A stretch of DNA of 64,000 nt. Origin: Coprinellus micaceus. Taxonomy: Eukaryota > Basidiomycota > Agaricomycetes > Agaricales > Psathyrellaceae. The stretch is from assembly GCA_951394405.1 (NCBI GenBank), contig OX596339.1, positions 1,364,001-1,428,000 of the forward strand. The letters are read 5' to 3'. The notes below the pieces were generated by a model. It had not been told where the DNA came from and ran no database searches. It worked only from the letters and a program-made list of their open reading frames with translations. Made by a program: the position numbers and the translations under genes. Below are positions 1 to 14,200 of this stretch, piece by piece. The stretch's first letter is position 1. Every line of letters starts with the position of its first letter.

Positions 1-130
1 ACCAGTCCGAAGCCACTAACTGTGGGAATGTTGACTTCATAGGGGCACATGTGACTGTTCCCTTTCTGAACCTATGTAGTGTTTTTCGATCTGCGCGTCT
101 TTGACAGTGAGCGTCTACCTCTCTAATCCC

Positions 131-1603
131 ATGGCTGCAGCCCCGTCGCCTGCAGACCACCCACCAAATGGCCTCGACGCGCCCGACGGCCCTGTGCAGC
201 GCACAAAGATTCTTCTGCTGGGTCTCAGGAGGTGCGTTATGGCTTGCTTATCGACACTACTCGCGCTGACTCGGCGCCACAGAGCGGGCAAGACGTCGAT
301 TCTAGAGGTCCTATTCAACCAACTACCCCCGAAACAGACATTCTATCTCGAGACAACGATGCGTATCGTGAAGCACCAAGTCGAGTGAGCAATCCTGGAT
401 TCAGAGTTCAGGGACATTGACTGACCGTCGACGCTCTAGCACAGTCATTCCGTTGGAGATCTGGGATACACCAGCGAATGTGACCGCGGAGAATCTAGGA
501 GCACCGCTGTCTGACTTTTCTTCTATCATCTTCGTGATAGATATCAGAGTGAGTCCTTCGTCTGGCCCGTCCCTTGATCCTTCGTTCACGCTAGATCGTC
601 CCCCAAGGACTTGTACAACCAACCCATCTCGAAACTCGTCGAATTCATCCTTGCTGCGAACAAGGCCAAGAACGACATACCGATTGAAGTCTTTGTGCAT
701 AAGGCAGAGAAGCTGCAGGAGGAGGATAAGATCGGTGCGAACGAACCTTTCCTGTGTTTGCTCGGCTCCCCCTGATAGCGCGAGCAGAGAACTACAGGCA
801 AATCAACGACCGCGTCCTTGACCGCCTTATTGACATCGACCCCGATTACGAACACCTCAACATCAACTTCCACCTCACCTCCGTATACGACCATTCGCTC
901 CATGAGTCCTTCTCGAAGGTCCTGCAGAAGCTGGTGGAATCATTGCCCTTTCTTGAGGGTCTTCTGAACGTCTTTTGCACGGTGCGTGACATGCTCTATA
1001 TTGTTGCCATACGTTCTTATCCTCCGCAGAACTCCCAATCGCCAAAAGCTTTCTTGTTCGATATCCGCTCACGGTTGTACGTTGCGACCGATGCATCCCC
1101 GGTGGACTCGGCGACGCACAACCTCTGCTGCGACTATCTTCAAATGCTAAACTCGTTTGGCCCTCTGTACAAGTGCGTGCGTTTCACCCTGTAATCTTGT
1201 GCAAGTGCTGAAGGACCCTAGATCCATTACCGCAGGGTCCTCTCGACAGAGACCACTGACCCAGACGCCTACACCTGCTGCCTCGTCAGGACCTTCGCGG
1301 TCACCATCCCTACACGGCTCGGCGGCCGGCTCACAGTCCTCCGACGCCCCTATCAGCCCTGGTCCTCCTCGGAAACATCCGAAAGAACTATTCTACCCCA
1401 GCGCGGCGACGACACTCCATCCCGTTACGCCAGGGACCACCCTGACATATCATCTCATTACCCGGCACCTGGCGCTGCTGGCAGTTCTCCCCACAAGTGT
1501 GTATGAGAGCCGACGCGGGCTGCTCGAGTACAACATCGTGTTCTTCCGAGAAGGCATCCAGGAAATCTGTGATGTCGAAGACGAGGTGCGCGATGGAGGT
1601 TGA
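131..1603 (+). CDS. gtr2: Gtr2/RagC-type Rag GTPase
   Basis: Rag-family small GTPase that in other fungi pairs with Gtr1 on the vacuole to signal amino-acid status to TORC1. The model has seven exons (131-231, 283-384, 440-548, 608-734, 788-981, 1030-1172, 1222-1603) and closes in frame at 385 aa. Visible motifs are the P-loop LGLRRAGKTS, the G3-like WDTPA and the G4-like VHKAEK, followed by the C-terminal roadblock-like half ending in [14 protein letters not shown]. The G4 variant HKxxK/D fits Gtr2/RagC better than Gtr1/RagA. The start is the first ATG in frame; upstream codons in this frame lack an ATG. The third intron was placed with acceptor CAAG at 607 because it restores the VIDIR-DLYNQP continuity expected of the family. 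The downstream neighbour is the fatty acid synthase on the same strand, 597 bp away. Identity is firm; individual splice sites are inferred. Confidence 0.9.
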
Positions 1604-2200
1604 GTGTGTACACATCTGGTTTTTCGTTTCGTCCTTTGTCCATCTTTTGAGGTTGATCAATAGCCCTGTATTTGTAGCATATCAAACGTTACCCCAATCC
1701 ATCCGAGCTCTCCCCAGAACATCTTTTGCATTTGACGACGCCTATCATGTTATGCTTCCCCTAGTACAGACCCTTACACCCTTGCTTCGGCCCATGTACA
1801 CTACTACGACATTGCACGTTTTTTTTGCGACTCGTGGCGCTCTCCGCTGCTCCAGATAGGCCTTGAGGTGTCGTGGGGCATGCTCGGGGTCGGCCAATTT
1901 AATATGTTTGGGGTCGTCGGAGGCGGCTCGGGGGCCCCAATGGGGGAGCGGGGATGCGGCGGAACCATTGCTGGATCACGGCGGCTGTAGACTTTGGGCC
2001 GGAGACTTCCTGATTTGGTGCGCCTGGGCCCGTTCGTGCACGTGCCCGATTGCTTTTCGTAACTTTGGGGTTGGGGTCCTAATAAACTTAATTTCTGGCG
2101 AGTGTAGCAAAAGTCAGGGATCTCTTCCTCGTCCCTTTATAATCCTCCCCTGTTCCTCGTCGTCTCCCCCGTTCTCTAGTCGTGCTCGCCGTCTGCAACA
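1604..2200 (+). promoter_or_regulatory. Intergenic region and probable FAS promoter
   Basis: No gene was found between Gtr2 and the fatty acid synthase. A CCAAT pentamer lies at 1894-1898 and a TATA-like TTTATAAT at 2136-2143, about 60 bp before the FAS start codon. The last 60 bases are rich in pyrimidine (CTCC/TCGTC blocks), as is common around fungal transcription starts. Calling it a promoter is inference from position and these motifs. Confidence 0.5.
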
Positions 2201-5200
2201 ATGACTGCATCCAACGGGCACGCTGACCGTGCCAACGAGATCGCTACGCGTCCTCTCATCATTGCACAAGGCCAGCTCAAGGTATGTCTACACGCGATGC
2301 AATCCGATATCGATGACTGACGACGACCTCGCCAGGTCTCAATCCCTGTATCGACATCGGCGGACGAGTGGATCGCTGCTGAGGTCCTCAAAGAAGAGTT
2401 CGCATCCACCCTAGACGCCGGCATCGCGGTCGACGACGACGAGGGGGAGAACGCAGAAGAAGCAACCGTAGAGCTCACTGCACGCTTCCTCGCCCACGTC
2501 GCATCCAGCGTCCCCAAAGACCCCCAATCTGTTAATGCCCGCACCGCCGTCCTCGCTAATGTCCTCAAGCACCTTTCATCCACCTTCCTCGCAACCCACG
2601 ATATCCATTCCTTGACCGCATCTTACGTTACCGACACGCGCAAACTCGTCCTCACCGCCTACTTCGCCGCCGTGGGCACCCTCCAATCCCAAGGCGTCGA
2701 GGAGATCCCCCGCCAACCGGAGTCGGTGCTTCTTAATGCCGCCTCTGCAGGCAAGGCATCAGTCTTTGCGTTGTTCGGTGGTCAGGGTACCAACGAGGTC
2801 TACCTCGATGAGCTCCAAGGCCTCTACGATATCTACAAGCCCTTTGTCGAATCATACCTCAAGGAAGTTACCAGTAGCGTCCTCGTTCCTCTCGCCGAGG
2901 AGGAAAACGATAGCCCCTTCTATACCTACGGCCTCAATGTCGTGTCATGGCTGTCAGGCGCGAGCCCCCGGCCCTCGGTTGCATATACCGCCTCAGTACC
3001 CATCTCATTCCCTCTCATCGGTCTCACCCAACTCGCCCAATACCTCATCGTGTGCCGCGTGTCCGGCTTGACGCCCGGCCAGCTTCGTGATCGCATCGGG
3101 GGTGCTACTGGCCACTCCCAAGGTATCGTCTCGGCTGTCGCCATCTCTGCCTCCTCGACCTTCGAAGAGTTCACCGAGAACTCGCGTAAGGCCTTGAAGT
3201 GGCTCTTCTACTCTGGCCTCCGTGGTCAGCAAGCGTTCCCAGTAACGGCGGTCGACCCTACCATCGTCCAGGATGCCGTCGAGGGGGGTGAGGGTACTCC
3301 CAGCCCCATGGTGTCCGTTGCTGGCCTCAGTTTGAAGGAGCTCGAGCCCCATATCGTCAAGACCAACAAGCATCTCCCCGACAACTCCAAGATCTTCGTG
3401 TCCCTCCACAACGGCCCCAAGGCCTTCGTCATCACCGGCCCTCCCAAGGCCCTCTTCGGTCTCGTCACATCCCTCCGCAAGGTCAAGGCCACGTCCGGCA
3501 CCGACCAAAGCAAGATTCCCTTCTCTCAGCGCAAGCCCGTCTTCTCCATTCGTTTCTTGGTTGTCGGCGTTCCCTACCACAGCGAGTATCTCGCCGGGTT
3601 GACGCAGGAGTTGCTCGAGGACGATTTGGCGGGTGAAGAGTTGTGGAAGGCCGAGGACTTGAAGATCCCGGTTTATAACACTGAAGATGGTGCGTACTAA
3701 ATCCTTTTGTTCACCCGGGACTGTTTTATTAACGGGCGCATATAGGTTCCGACCTCCGCCAATTGACGTCCTCTGTCACCAAGTCGCTCTGCGAGCAGAT
3801 TTTCACACAGCCCATCCATTGGGCGAAAGCCACCGACTTCCCCGAGACCGCAACCCATGCTATCGATTTCGGCCCTGGAGGCGCGAGTGGTATCGGTCCT
3901 CGGACTGCGCAGAGCTTTGAAGGTCGGGGTATTCGTGTTATCGTCGCTGGAATCCGGGGCAAGGGTGATGTCGAGCTCTACAGCTCGACCAACGTCAAGT
4001 ACGAGGATTGGTGGAGCAAGAAGTGGTCGCCTGGTCTTGTGCGCAATATGTGAGTGTCGGCTGTTGTCTGGGTCCTCGAGTGATACTGACTTTGTTCTTC
4101 CAGCGAGGGCGAGCTCTTCCTCGACACCCCCTTCTCTCGTCTCCTCGGCAAGCCCCCCATCATGGTCGCCGGTATGACCCCCTCCACTGTCAAGGCTGGC
4201 TTCGTCAGTGCCGTCCTCGATGCTGGCTACCACATCGAGTTGGCTGGTGGTGGACACTACAACGCGTCAGCCCTCCGTTCCAAGATCGCCGAGATCCAGA
4301 AGAAGATTCCCGACGGTGTCGGGATCACCCTCAACTCCCTCTACATCAACCCTCGTCAATTCACCTTCCAGTTCCCTCTCTGGCAAGAGATGAGGAAGGA
4401 GGGTCTCCCCGTCGAGGGTTTCTGTGTCGCTGCTGGTATCCCTACCACCGAGAAGGCTGTCGAGATCATCGAGGGCCTCAAGGCCGCTGGCATCAAGCAC
4501 GTCTCCTTCAAGCCTGGCTCCGTCGACGGTATTCGCCAGGTTATCAACATCGCCGCCGCCAACCCCGACTTCCCTATCATCATGCAGTGGACCGGTGGTC
4601 GCGCCGGTGGTCACCACTCCTTCGAGGACTTCCACCAGCCTGTCCTTGCTACCTACCGCGCCATTCGTGAACACTCCAACATCATCCTCGTCGGCGGTTC
4701 CGGCTTCGGATCTGCTGAGGATGTGTGGGAATACCTCACCGGTGATTGGTCTGTCAATAGGTTCGGTGTTCAGCCCATGCCTTTCGATGGCTTCCTCTTC
4801 GCGTCTCGCGTCATGGTCGCCAAGGAGGCACATACCAGCTCCTCCGTCAAGGACCTCATCGTCGCCGCGGCTGGTGTCGATGATGCGCAGTGGGAAGGCA
4901 CTTACGCCAAGCCCACTGGTGGTATCCTCACTGTCCGGTCTGAGCTCGGTGAGCCCATCCACAAGGTCGCGACGCGTGCCGTCAAGTTGTGGAAGGAGTT
5001 CGATGATGGTGTCTTCAAGCTGCCGAAGGAGAAGCGTATTGTGTGGTTGAAGGAGAGGAGGGATGATGTGATCGCGAAGCTGAACGCTGACTTTGCTAAG
5101 CCCTGGTTTGGATGGAAGAAGGATGGTAGTGTTGCGAAGGAGTTGGGGGATATGACTTACGAGGAGACGGTGTTGAGGATGGTGCGTTTGATGTACGTCG

Positions 5201-8200
5201 CGCATCAGCAGCGATGGGTCGATATCTCGTTGAGGAACGTGACTGGTGACTGGCTTCGTCGCGTCGAGGAGCGGTTCGCTGGTGTCGATGGTGGAGGAAT
5301 CAAGCCTTCCCTGCTTCAGTCGTATACCTCCCTCGATGATCCCCTGCCGTTCGTCGAGCAGTTCTTCGAGAAGTATCCTCTTGGGAGGGAGCAGTTGCTG
5401 GCGGCTGAGGATACCGCGTATTTCCTGGCCATCGCGCAGCGTCCTGGGCAGAAGCCCGTTCCTTTCATTCCCGTCCTCGACGCCTCCTTTGAAGTATGGT
5501 TCAAGAAGGTACGTCGTCTTTCATGTGATTTCTACCCATGTGCGCTAATCACGAAAATCTCTCGTTGATAGGACTCCCTCTGGGCTGCCGAAGATATCGA
5601 TGCGGTCTTTGATCAAGATCCGCAGCGCGTCTGCATCCTTCAGGGGCCCGTCGCTGTGAAGTACTCGGTCGTGAAGGACGAGCCCGTCAAGGACATCTTG
5701 GGCAACGTCAACAAGACCCTCATCCAGCGCCTCCTCGAACGCAAGTACAACAACGACGTCGATTCTGTTCCCGTCATCGACTACCTCGCCCCCGCACCTT
5801 CTCCCGTCCCTGGCCTCGCCGGCGTCACTCGCAAGGCCGATGCTGCCCAGGTCACCTACGAGTTCTCCAAAGACCTCCCCGAGACCAAGGCGTGGCTCGA
5901 GACTCTTGCTGGTCCCAACCTTAACTGGTTGAGGGCCCTCGTCACCTCCAAGACCATCGTCCGTGGCTCCGCCTACGTCGACAACGCCCTCCAACGTCTC
6001 CTCGCTCCCCGTCGCGGCCAGAAGGTCGTCGTCAAGTATGCCAGCTCCGTCCCTGCCTCCGTCACCTTCTACGGCTCCGCCCGCTCATACGGCGCTCATG
6101 TCGAGAACTTCAAGGCCGTCGAGATCAACTACGAGGCGTCCACTAAGGCTATCAACGTCACCATCTTCGAGGAGCGCAGTGGTGTCTCCGTGCCCCTCAC
6201 CCTCAAGTTCGTTTACAAGCCTTCTCAGGGCTTCAACCCCATCCACGAGGTCGCCGAGGACCGCAACATCCGCATCAAGGAGTTCTATTGGAAGCTTTGG
6301 TACGGAGATAACGAGGTCTTGCCCAAGATCGATATTGGGGAGACTTTTGTCGGACCTGAGGTCACCATCGAGGAGGAGGATGTCGAGCAGTTCTGCGCTG
6401 TTGTTGGGAACCAGGGCGAGGCGTATACCTCGGCTCGTACTAAGGCGATGCAGGCCCCTATGGACTTTGCTATCGTTACTGGCTGGAAAGTGTGTTTCTT
6501 CTTCTCTGTTCTATGCCTGACCATCGTGCTAACGAGTATATCTCTAGGCTATCATGAAGTCGATCTTCCCCTCTGCTATCGACGGAGACCTCCTCCGCCT
6601 CGTCCACCTCTCCAACGGCTTCCGTATGGTCGACGGCGCCAGCCCTCTCATGGTCGGCGACGTGTGCAAGGCTGAAGCTCAGATCGTTTCGGTAACCAAC
6701 GCCAACGAGGGCAAGATCGTCAAGGTCAAGGGCTACGTCTACCGCAAGGGCGAGCGCGTCATCGAGGTCGTGTCGTCCTTCCTCTACCGTGGGCGCTTTG
6801 AGGACTTTGAGAACACCTTCGAGATCTCTGAGTCCCCCGACTACGTCGTTCCGTTCGACACTGTTGCTTCCATCGGCGTCCTCGAGTCTAAGGAATGGCA
6901 CGACTGGGCCGACGACTCCTTCACCCTCACTCCCGGCACCTCCCTCATCTTCCGCGTCCGCTCCAAGGTCTCCTTCAAGGATAAGGCCACTTACAAATCT
7001 CTCAACGTCGACGGCGACATCTTCATCCGCAACCAACTCAAGGCCCTCATCAAGGTCGGAACCGTCGAGTACTCTGCCGAGAACTGCATCGGCAACCCCG
7101 TTCTCTCTTACTTGCAACGTCACGGTACTCCCGAGGGCCTCAAGACCCCCCTCGCGAACGAGGGCTATACCCTTACGAAGGCCGACGGCACGACTACTTT
7201 CAACGCTCCTCTCACCAACGAACCTTACTCCAAGATCTCTGGGGACTTCAACCCTATTCACATCAATCCTTACTTCTCTGACTTCGCCTCCCTGCCCGCT
7301 ACTATTACCCATGGTCTCTGGTCCTCCGCCGCTACTCGTCGTCATGTCGAGACCGTCGTCGCTCAAGGACATCCCGAGCGCGTCATTGCGTATGTTATGC
7401 ATTGTTTCACATATTCACAACTCACACTAACATCTCTCCTATTTTAGCTACGACGTCAGCTTCGTCGGAATGGTTATCCCTGGCGACGAGCTCACCGTCA
7501 AGGTTCGCCATGTCGGCATGCGCGACGGGAACATCGTCGTCAACGTCGAGACCGTCAACTCCGAGGGCGAGAAGGTTCTCTCCGGCTCTGCCGAGGTTGC
7601 TCAGCCCAGCACCGTCTACGTCTTCACCGGTCAGGGTTCGCAGGAGCAGGGTATGGGTATGGACCTGTACAACAACTCTCCCGCCGCCCGTGCTGTTTGG
7701 GACGGTGCCGACGCTCACTTACTCGCCGTTTACGGCTTCTCTATCCTCGAGATCGTCAAGGACAATCCTAAGGAGAAGACTATCCATTTCGGTGGTATCA
7801 AGGGTCAAGCCATTCGCCAACGCTACATGGACATGACCTACGACGCCATGGACAAGGACGGCCGCGTCAAGACCCTCCCTCTCTTCGCCGACATCGATAT
7901 TCGCACCGCCAAGTACACCTTCAGCCACCCCAACGGCCTCCTCTTCGCCACCCAGTTCGCTCAGATCGCCCTCGTCGTCACTGAGAAGGCGGCGTTTGAG
8001 GATATGCGCTTCAAGGGCTTCGTCCAGAAGGACTGCGCGTTCGCTGGTCACTCTCTTGGAGAGTACTCTGCACTCGCTTCCATCGCCGACGTTCTCCATA
8101 TTTCCGCCCTCGTCGACGTTGTGTTCTATCGTGGTATCACCATGCAGCGTGCTGTCGAGCGTGATGCTCTTAACCGATCCAACTACGCGATGTGCGCTGT

Positions 8201-11200
8201 CAACCCGAGCAGGATCTCGCCTACCTTTACCGACCAGGCTCTGCGCGAGGTCGTCGACTCTATCTCGAGCACTACTTCGTCCTTGCTGGAGATCGTCAAC
8301 TTCAACGTCGAGGTATGTAGGGGTTTCTCATCAGCGCGTTCGCTATCTAATCACCTTTTTTATAGGGTCAACAATATGTTTGCGCTGGAGAGCTCCTTGC
8401 GTTGCAGACTTTGACTAACGTCCTCAACTTCTTGAAGGTCCAGAAGATTGACATTGCCAAGGTTCGTGTTCAGAAGTTTCATTTTAAGAGAATACCTTCT
8501 CACTATCGTTATAGTTGACGGAGACCTACACCGTCGAGAAGGTCAAGGAGATGCTCACCGACATCATCAACGAGTGCCACAAGAAGTCCCTCGAGCAGCA
8601 GAAGACCCAGGACGGCTATATCAAGCTCGAACGTGGCTTCGCCACCATTCCTCTACCCGGTATCGACGTTCCTTTCCACTCCCGTTACCTCTGGGCTGGT
8701 GTCTTGCCTTTCCGTGCCTGTAAGTTTGCCGTTTTCCATCCTCTATTCTGTTTACGAACCGTTATCTGTAGACCTCTCGAAGAAGATCAACCCCGAGGAC
8801 CTCAACCCCGACATGCTCGTCGGCAAGTATATCCCCAACTTGATCGCCCGCCCCTTCGAGGTCTCCAAGGAATACGCCCAAATTATCTACGACCAGACTT
8901 CTTCGCCTCGCCTCGAGAAGGTCCTGCGCAAGTGGGATGAGGAGAACTGGAGCGCCGCCGACAACCGTCAGAAGCTCGCGTACATCATCCTCGTCGAGCT
9001 CCTCGCCTACCAGTTCGCGTCGCCTGTGCGTTGGATCGAAACCCAGGACAAGCTCTTCGTCGACTTCAACTTCGAGCGCTTGATCGAGATCGGCCCCTCG
9101 CCCACCCTCATGGGCATGGCTACACGTACCCTCAAGGCCAAGTACGAGACCTCCGACGGCTCTCTCGCTCACACTCGCGCCATCCTCTGCCACTCTAAGA
9201 ACGGCAAGGAGATCTACTACCAATTCGAAGATGAACTCGAAGCCCCCGCCGCCGAGGAGTCTTCTTCTCCCTCTCCCTCCGCTCCTGCCGCCGCCGCCAC
9301 CCCGATCGCCGCCCCCGTTGCTGCTCCCGCTGCCTCCGGTCCCGTTGCAAGTGTCGACGATGCCCCCATCACCTCCAGCGAGATCCTCATCGTCATCGTC
9401 GCTCAGAAGCTCAAGAAGCAGGTCAGCGAGATCCCCCTCAGCAAGTCCATCAAGGACCTCGTTGGCGGCAAGTCTACCCTTCAGAACGAGATCCTCGGTG
9501 ACCTTCAGCAGGAGTTCACCTCCGCGCCGGAGAAGGGTGAGGAGCTTCCTCTCGAGGAGTTGGCGTCTGGTTTGGGGTCGACTGGTTCGCTCGGCAAGTA
9601 CAGCACTGGCTTGATCTCTCGTCTCGTCAGTGGCAAGATGCCTGGTGGGTTCAACGCATCCGCTATCAAATCGTACCTTGGCAAGAGGTGGGGCCTTGGT
9701 CCCTCTCGCGCCGATGGCGTTCTCCTGCTCGCCACGACCATGGAGCCCCCTAAGCGTCTCAGCAACGAGAACGACGCCAAGGCGTGGCTCGACACCGTTG
9801 TCCCCATCTACGCTCAACGTGCTGGCGTGTCTCTTTCGTCGGCGTCGTCGGGTGGAGGAGGTGGAGGCGCTGCCGGAGGTGCCGTGATCAACAGCGAGGA
9901 GTTCCTTCAGTTCCAAGCCGACCAGTACAAGTTCGCCCAACAGCAGATCGAGGTCTACACGCGCTACCTCGGTCGCGACTCTCGTGCCGGTGAGCTCGCC
10001 TTCGACACCGAGAAGGCTAACGCCGCCACCCTCCAGGCCAAGCTCGACAGCATCACTCGTGAGCACGGCGACTCCTACATCGAGGGCATCCAGCCCCGCT
10101 TCGATCCCCTCAAGGCTCGTCACTTCGACTCCTCGTGGAACTGGGCTCGTCAAGACGCTCTCCTCATCTTCTACGACATGATCCACGGCCGACTCACCAC
10201 TGTCGATCGTGAGCTTACCGCCCGCTGCATCGCTCTTCTCAACCGTGCCGATCCCGACATGTTGCAATATATGGAGTACTACATCGACAACTGCGACCCT
10301 AACAAGGGTGCGACCTACAAGTTGGCGAAGGAGTTCGGTCTCGAGTTCATCAAGAACACCAAGGAAGTCCTCGGCCAGCCGCCCGTGTACAAGGATGGCA
10401 AGTATCTCAACTCCATTATCTGTTGAATCCTCTAACGTTTTCGTTTTAGTTACCTTCCCCACCGCCCCTCACACGGAGGTCACCGCCAAGGGCGACATCG
10501 TCTACACCGAGGTTGTCCGCGAGCGCGTCAGGAAACTCGAGGCTTATGTCGAGGAGATGGCTGGTGGAGGTGCCGTCGCGGAGACCGTCAACATCCAGAA
10601 GGTTCAGGACGACGTTTCCAAGCTATGGACCATTGTCAACTCGCTCCCCGAAGTCAACGACGACCAGCGCAACCGCATCAAGGCTCTCTACGAGGACGTC
10701 GTTCGCTCCCTCGTCAAGGGCCCCGAAGCCGCCCTTCCTCCCTCCGCCCCTCGCAGCCGTCGCTCCTCTTCTGAGTTCCTTCGCCCTCAGGTCACGGGTG
10801 TCACCCCCGTCACCTCCCTTTCCTCCAACTCTATGCCTCTCCTTCACCTCAAGAGGCGCGTTGGTAATGCCTGGGAGTACAGTAGCAACTTGACTGGAGT
10901 GTACCTCGATATCCTTCACGAAATCGCCACCTCCGGAACCAGCTTCAAGGACAAGAACGCCCTCCTCACCGGTGTTGGCCGCGGGTCCATCGGTATCGAA
11001 GTCGTCAAGGGTCTCCTCGCCGGTGGCGCCCACGTCGTCATCACCACGTCCAGTTATAACCGCAAGACTGTCGAATACTACCAATCCATCTACCACTCCG
11101 TTGGTAGCCGTGGCTCTGCTCTTACCGTCGTCCCCTTCAACCAGGCTTCCAAGCAGGACGTCGAAGCTCTCGTCGACTACATCTACTCCACCCTCCAGAT

Positions 11201-14200
11201 GGATTTGGACTACATCCTCCCCTTCGCCGGTATCCCAGAGAATGGCCGCGAGATCGACGGTCTGGACGACCGCTCTGAGCTCGCTCATCGCATGATGTTG
11301 GTGAACCTCCTCCGCATTCTCGGCGCCGTCAAGAACAAGAAGGCGAGCCGCCACTTCGTCACTCGTCCCACCCAAGTTATCCTTCCTCTCTCGCCCAACC
11401 ACGGTCTCTTCGGTAACGACGGTCTCTACTCCGAGTCCAAGATTTCGCTCGAGACTCTTTTCCAACGATGGGCTTCGGAGAGCTGGGGTGAATATTTGTG
11501 TCTTGCTGGTGCGGTGATCGGGTGCGTCGTTACAATCTTTCCTTCACTTCTATCTACTGACATTCACTATTTGCTAGATGGACTCGTGGCACTGGGTTGA
11601 TGGGCCCTACCAATATCGTCGCCCAAGGCCTCGAGAAATACGGTGTCCGCACTTTCTCCGCCAAGGAGATGGCCTTCAACATCCTCGGTCTCATGCATCC
11701 TCTCCTCTTCAGTATCACCCAGGTTGAGCCCCTCTGGGCCGACTTGAACGGTGGTATGGACCGCCTCCCCGACCTTGCTGAGATCACCGGCCGCATCCGC
11801 AACGAGCTCAACAGGAGGGCCGAAATTGCGAAGGCCGTTACCCGTGACAACTCTGCCGACTACAAGGTCGTGCACGGTGTCGAGGCCGAGCGTCTCCTCC
11901 AGACTGTCGATGTCCTCCCTCGCGCCAACTTCCGCTTCGAGTTCCCCAACCTCCCCACCCTCGATTCCCTCTCCGATGTCTCATCCCTGCGTGGTCTCAT
12001 TGACCTCGAGAAGGTCGTCGTTATCACCGGTTATGGTGAGGTCGGCCCGTGGGGTAGTGCCCGAACCCGTTGGGAGATGGAAGCTCGCGGTGAGCTCACC
12101 ATTACTGGCTGCATCGAAATGGCCTGGATCATGGGCTTCATCAAGCACTTCAACGGTCGCCTCAAGGATGGAACCCTCTATGTCGGATGGGTCGACACCA
12201 AGACCGACGAACCCGTCGACGACAAGGATGTCAAGGGTCGTTACGAGAAGGATATCTTGGCCCATGCTGGTGTCCGTTTGATTGGTACGCCTTTTCCGTT
12301 GACTCCTACCGTTGCCATTTTAACATAGTATGTAGAACCCGAGCTCTTCCGTGGCTATGACCCTAAGAAGAAGGTGTTCAACCAGGAGATCGAGTTGCTC
12401 CACGACCTCGAGCCTATCGAGGTCTCGGAATCCGAGGCGCAGAAGTTCAAGCTTCAGCATGGCGACAAGTGCGACATCTGGGCGGGCGAGGGTGACCAAT
12501 GGTTCGCCAAGCTCAAGAAGGGTGCCTGCGTCTTCGTCCCCAAGGCCTTCACCTTCAGCCGTACCGTCGCTGGGCAGATCCCCACCGGATGGCACGCTGG
12601 TCGCTACGGCATCCCCGACGACATCGTCGCTCAAACCGATCGCGCTACCCTCTGGGCCCTTGTCTCCACCGCCGAAGCCCTCAACGCCTCTGGTATCACC
12701 GACCCCTACGAGCTCTACAAGCATATGCATCCTTCTGAAGTTGGTACCGCCATCGGTTCTGGTATGGGTGGTGTCACGAGTATGGCGAAGATGTTTAAGG
12801 ATCGTCGCGACGAGCGCGAGGTTCAGAACGACATTCTCCAGGAGACGTTCATCAACACGACTGCTGGATGGATTAACCTTTTGCTCCTGTCCTCCAGTGG
12901 ACCAGTCAAGATTCCCGTTGGCGCTTGGTATGCCGTTCTTTGACATCTCAATTTGAGATCACACTAACGTTTATCGTAGCGCGACCGCCCTTCAGTCGCT
13001 CGAGATTGCTTGCGACACCGTCCTCTCGGGCAAGGCTAAGGTCATGCTCGCTGGAGGCTTCGACGATATCTCCGAGGAAGGCTCCTACGAGTTCGCTAAT
13101 ATGAAGGCCACGAGCAACGCCGAGACTGAGTTCGCCATGGGTCGTGAGCCCACTGAGATGTCACGCCCTGCTACTACCTCTCGTGCCGGCTTCATGGAAT
13201 CCATGGGTTGTGGCGTACACGTTGTCATGAGCGCCAAGACTGCTCTCGAACTCGGTGCCCCCATCCGTGGTATACTCGCCTTCACGGCCACCTCCACCGA
13301 CAAGGCTGGCCGCTCTGTCCCTGCTCCTGGAAAGGGTGCCCTCACCGTTGCTCGCGAAGTTGCCCCCAAATTCCCTCTCCCCATCCTCGACGTCGCCTAC
13401 CGAGCTCGCCAACTCGTCTTCCGCCGCAAGCAGATCTCCCAATGGCTCGAGTATGAACACGCCCAGTTGCACGAGGAGATCGCCTTCCGCAAGTCCCAGG
13501 GCGACGCTGCCAGCGAGGAATACGTTGCCGAGCGCCTCGCCTCCCTCGAGGACGACGCCGCCCGCCAGGAGAAGAGTGCTCTTGCCATGTACGGCATGCT
13601 CGAAGGCCACGATCCCCAAATCGCTCCCTTGCGTCGTGCTCTCGCCGTCTGGGGCCTCAGGGCTGACGATGTCGGAGTGCTCTCCATCCACGGTACCAGT
13701 ACCAAGGCCAACGAGGAGAACGAGACCAAGATCTGGAACGACATTTTCACTACTATCTCGAGGACTCCTGGGAACGCCGTCCCTGTCATGGCACAGAAGA
13801 GCTTGCTTGGTCACGCCAAGGGTGGTTCCGCTGCTTGGCAGATGACTGGCCTCCTCCAGAGTGTCATCACTGGTATCGTTCCTGGTAACCGCAACAGCGA
13901 CAACATCGACTCACACTTCCAGGATCGCAAGTTCCTCATGTTCCCCTCCAAGTCGATTCACACCGACGGTATCCGCGCTGGTGTGATGTCCTCGTTCGGT
14001 TTCGGTCAGGTTGGTGGTATCGTCATGGTCGTCCACCCTCGCTACCTCCTCGGCGCTCTCGAGCCCAGCTACTACGAGGCCTACAAGGTTCGCAACAAGA
14101 CCCGTGCTCTCCAGTCGTACAAGGCCCTCAGCGAGATGATGATCAACAACTCTCTCGTCAAGCTCAAGGACCACCCTCCTTACTCCCCCGACTTGGAGCG

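Noticed and set aside
8762..10462. Antisense open frame of 566 codons opposite FAS, plus others at 4267-5205, 6476-7402 and 10623-11465
   Set aside because: FAS codons nearly always end in C or G, which removes stops from one antisense frame. The products are Val/Leu/Glu/Asp-rich without domains.
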